A DNA stretch of 64,000 nucleotides from Sphingomonas glacialis (GTDB taxonomy: Bacteria; Pseudomonadota; Alphaproteobacteria; Sphingomonadales; Sphingomonadaceae): NCBI RefSeq assembly GCF_014653575.1, contig NZ_BNAQ01000006.1, positions 248,001 to 312,000 on the forward strand. The letters are read 5' to 3'. Shown here one piece after another: positions 63,089 to 64,000 of the stretch. The notes under the pieces are model-generated. The model did not search any database and was not told the DNA's origin. It saw only the letters and a list, made by a program, of their open reading frames with translations. The position numbers and the translations under genes were made by a program. Every line of letters begins with the position of its first letter. The stretch's first letter is position 1.

Positions 63089-64000
63089 TTACGCCGCGGC
63101 CGCTGCCGGAGCCCTGTAATCTTCCTTTTTGGTGAGCAACGCCCAGACCATGCGCGCCATCTTGTTGGCGAGCGCAACCGAGACGAGCATGCGCGGCTTG
63201 CGCGCCAGCATCCGCTCCAGCCAAGAACCCGCTGGTGCACCGTGGCGACAGGCCTGGCGCACCATCGAGCTGCCGCCGATGATCAGCAGTCGTCTGATCG
63301 TTCGCTCGCCCATCTTCGATATGCTGCCGAGCCGTTGCTTTCCGCCGGTTGAGTGCTGACGCGGCGTAAGGCCAAGCCATGCCGCGAAGTCGCGGCCTTT
63401 GTGGAACGTCTCGATCGACGGAGCGAGCGCGATAATCGCCGTCGCTGCGATGGGTCCGATACCCGGGATGGTCATCAGCCGCCGGGCCGCATCATCCGCC
63501 TTCGCCCGCCGCGCGATCTCGCGGTCGAGCACCGCGACCTGCTTGCCGAGCTCGCCCAGGAGATCGACCATAAGCGTGAACATCGGTCGCGCCGCCTCCG
63601 GCAGGGTCGAGGTCATCTCCTCATCTTCCAGAAGATCAGCCAGCATCGTCATGTGCGCCGTCCCGCGCGGTGCCACCCAACCATATTCCGCCAGGTGGCC
63701 CCGGATCGCGTTGATCAGCTGGGTGCGCTGACGCACCACCAGATCGCGGGTCCGGAACACGAGCCCTGCCGCTTGCTGCTCCTCGCTCTTCACCGCGGCG
63801 AAGCGCATGCCGGGGCGCTGCGCCGCCTCGCAGATCGCCTCCGCGTCGATCGCGTCGTTCTTGTGCCGTTTCACAAACGGCTTCACGTACGCTGGCGGGA
63901 TCAGCCGAACCTCATGTCCCATCGCCTGCAGCTCGCGCGCCCAGTGATGCGCGCCGCCGCACGCTTCGAGCGCAACCACGCACCCCGGCTGACCGGCGAA
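63089..64000 (-). mobile_element. IS110-family transposase, 5' part beyond the window
   Basis: At least 303 residues, open to the right edge. The N-terminal RuvC-like DEDD domain is entered at VVALEACGGAHHWARELQAM, then KPFVKRHKNDAIDAEAICEA with further acidic residues. The C-terminal transposase_20 domain includes MTIPGIGPIAATAIIALAPS, FAAWLGLTPRQHSTGGKQRL and GSISKMGERTIRRLLIIGGS with its catalytic Ser. IS110 elements carry a guide (bridge/seek) RNA in a flank. The upstream flank is outside the window. Confidence 0.92.

Noticed and set aside
1..64000. tRNA, rRNA and CRISPR arrays
   Set aside because: No cloverleaf with anticodon, no rRNA core motifs and no regularly spaced repeat array were found; the 27533-27602 repeats have no spacers and fit iterons.

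Overview
The window is high-GC, alphaproteobacterial DNA, most likely from a sphingomonad (Sphingomonas, Sphingobium, Novosphingobium or a relative). The pointers are an STN-domain TonB receptor with FecR and an ECF sigma factor, a MucR-type regulator, a CsbD gene behind a GGAAC-N17-GTT (EcfG-type) promoter, and a Tn4371-like conjugative core of the kind common in this family. I found no rRNA, tRNA or CRISPR array.

Layout. (1) 1-4418, minus strand: a tightly overlapped operon of ECF sigma factor, FecR anti-sigma, STN-type TonB receptor and the first 63 codons of a secreted enzyme cut by the window edge. This gene order and the N-terminus of the enzyme resemble the receptor/isopeptidase half of proteobacterial lasso-peptide loci, but no lasso precursor or maturation genes are visible. 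A one-chain MNT-HEPN protein, a GntR regulator and a LuxR-type regulator follow upstream. (2) 7650-34842: a mobile-element backbone. A LysR gene converges on a long minus-strand conjugation region (DUF2274, trbI-G-F-L-K-J-E-D-C-B, CopG-like RHH, traG, DUF3363 relaxase, lytic transglycosylase, DUF736, traF, DUF2840, RHH, parA). Next come iteron-like repeats, repA, an AlpA-like HTH, a frameshifted DUF6499/DUF2285 gene, a second DUF736, a small membrane protein, parB, DUF2958 and ardC. An HU gene and an unknown 202-aa protein sit as cargo between trbB and the CopG gene. No integrase is in view, so whether this is an integrative element or a plasmid region cannot be decided here. (3) 35407-56721: mostly ordinary chromosome. 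It holds a MucR-like regulator, an SDR, rpsU, a DUF4232 protein, a Tat-type metallo-beta-lactamase-fold protein, a secreted unknown, a GNAT, a clan GH-A-like glycoside hydrolase, membrane proteins and an SPFH gene with its partner. It continues with a divergent Nramp-like transporter, an alanine/aspartate-rich lipoprotein, DUF2721 plus cardiolipin synthase, CsbD, a ParB-like nuclease-fold protein, an AI-2E-family permease and a multi-PAS hybrid histidine kinase. (4) 57199-64000: a defence-like island with a DUF3883 (PD-(D/E)XK-like) protein, a PHP-SMC-type ATPase (TrlF-like), an adjacent protein with a canonical HEPN R-N-x4-H motif, and an IS110-family transposase running off the right edge.

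How it fits together. Region 1 looks like ligand-triggered uptake and processing: the STN domain signals through FecR to the sigma factor, and the periplasmic enzyme would act on the imported compound. Region 2 carries self-transfer (relaxase, coupling protein, Trb type IV secretion), replication, partition and antirestriction functions. The 61640-62509 / 58635-61598 pair is the best candidate for an under-described system: a HEPN ribonuclease-like partner immediately upstream of, and co-directional with, a PHP-SMC ATPase, next to a nuclease-like gene and an IS110 element. All functional calls rest on motifs, gene order and family knowledge; no database search was possible.
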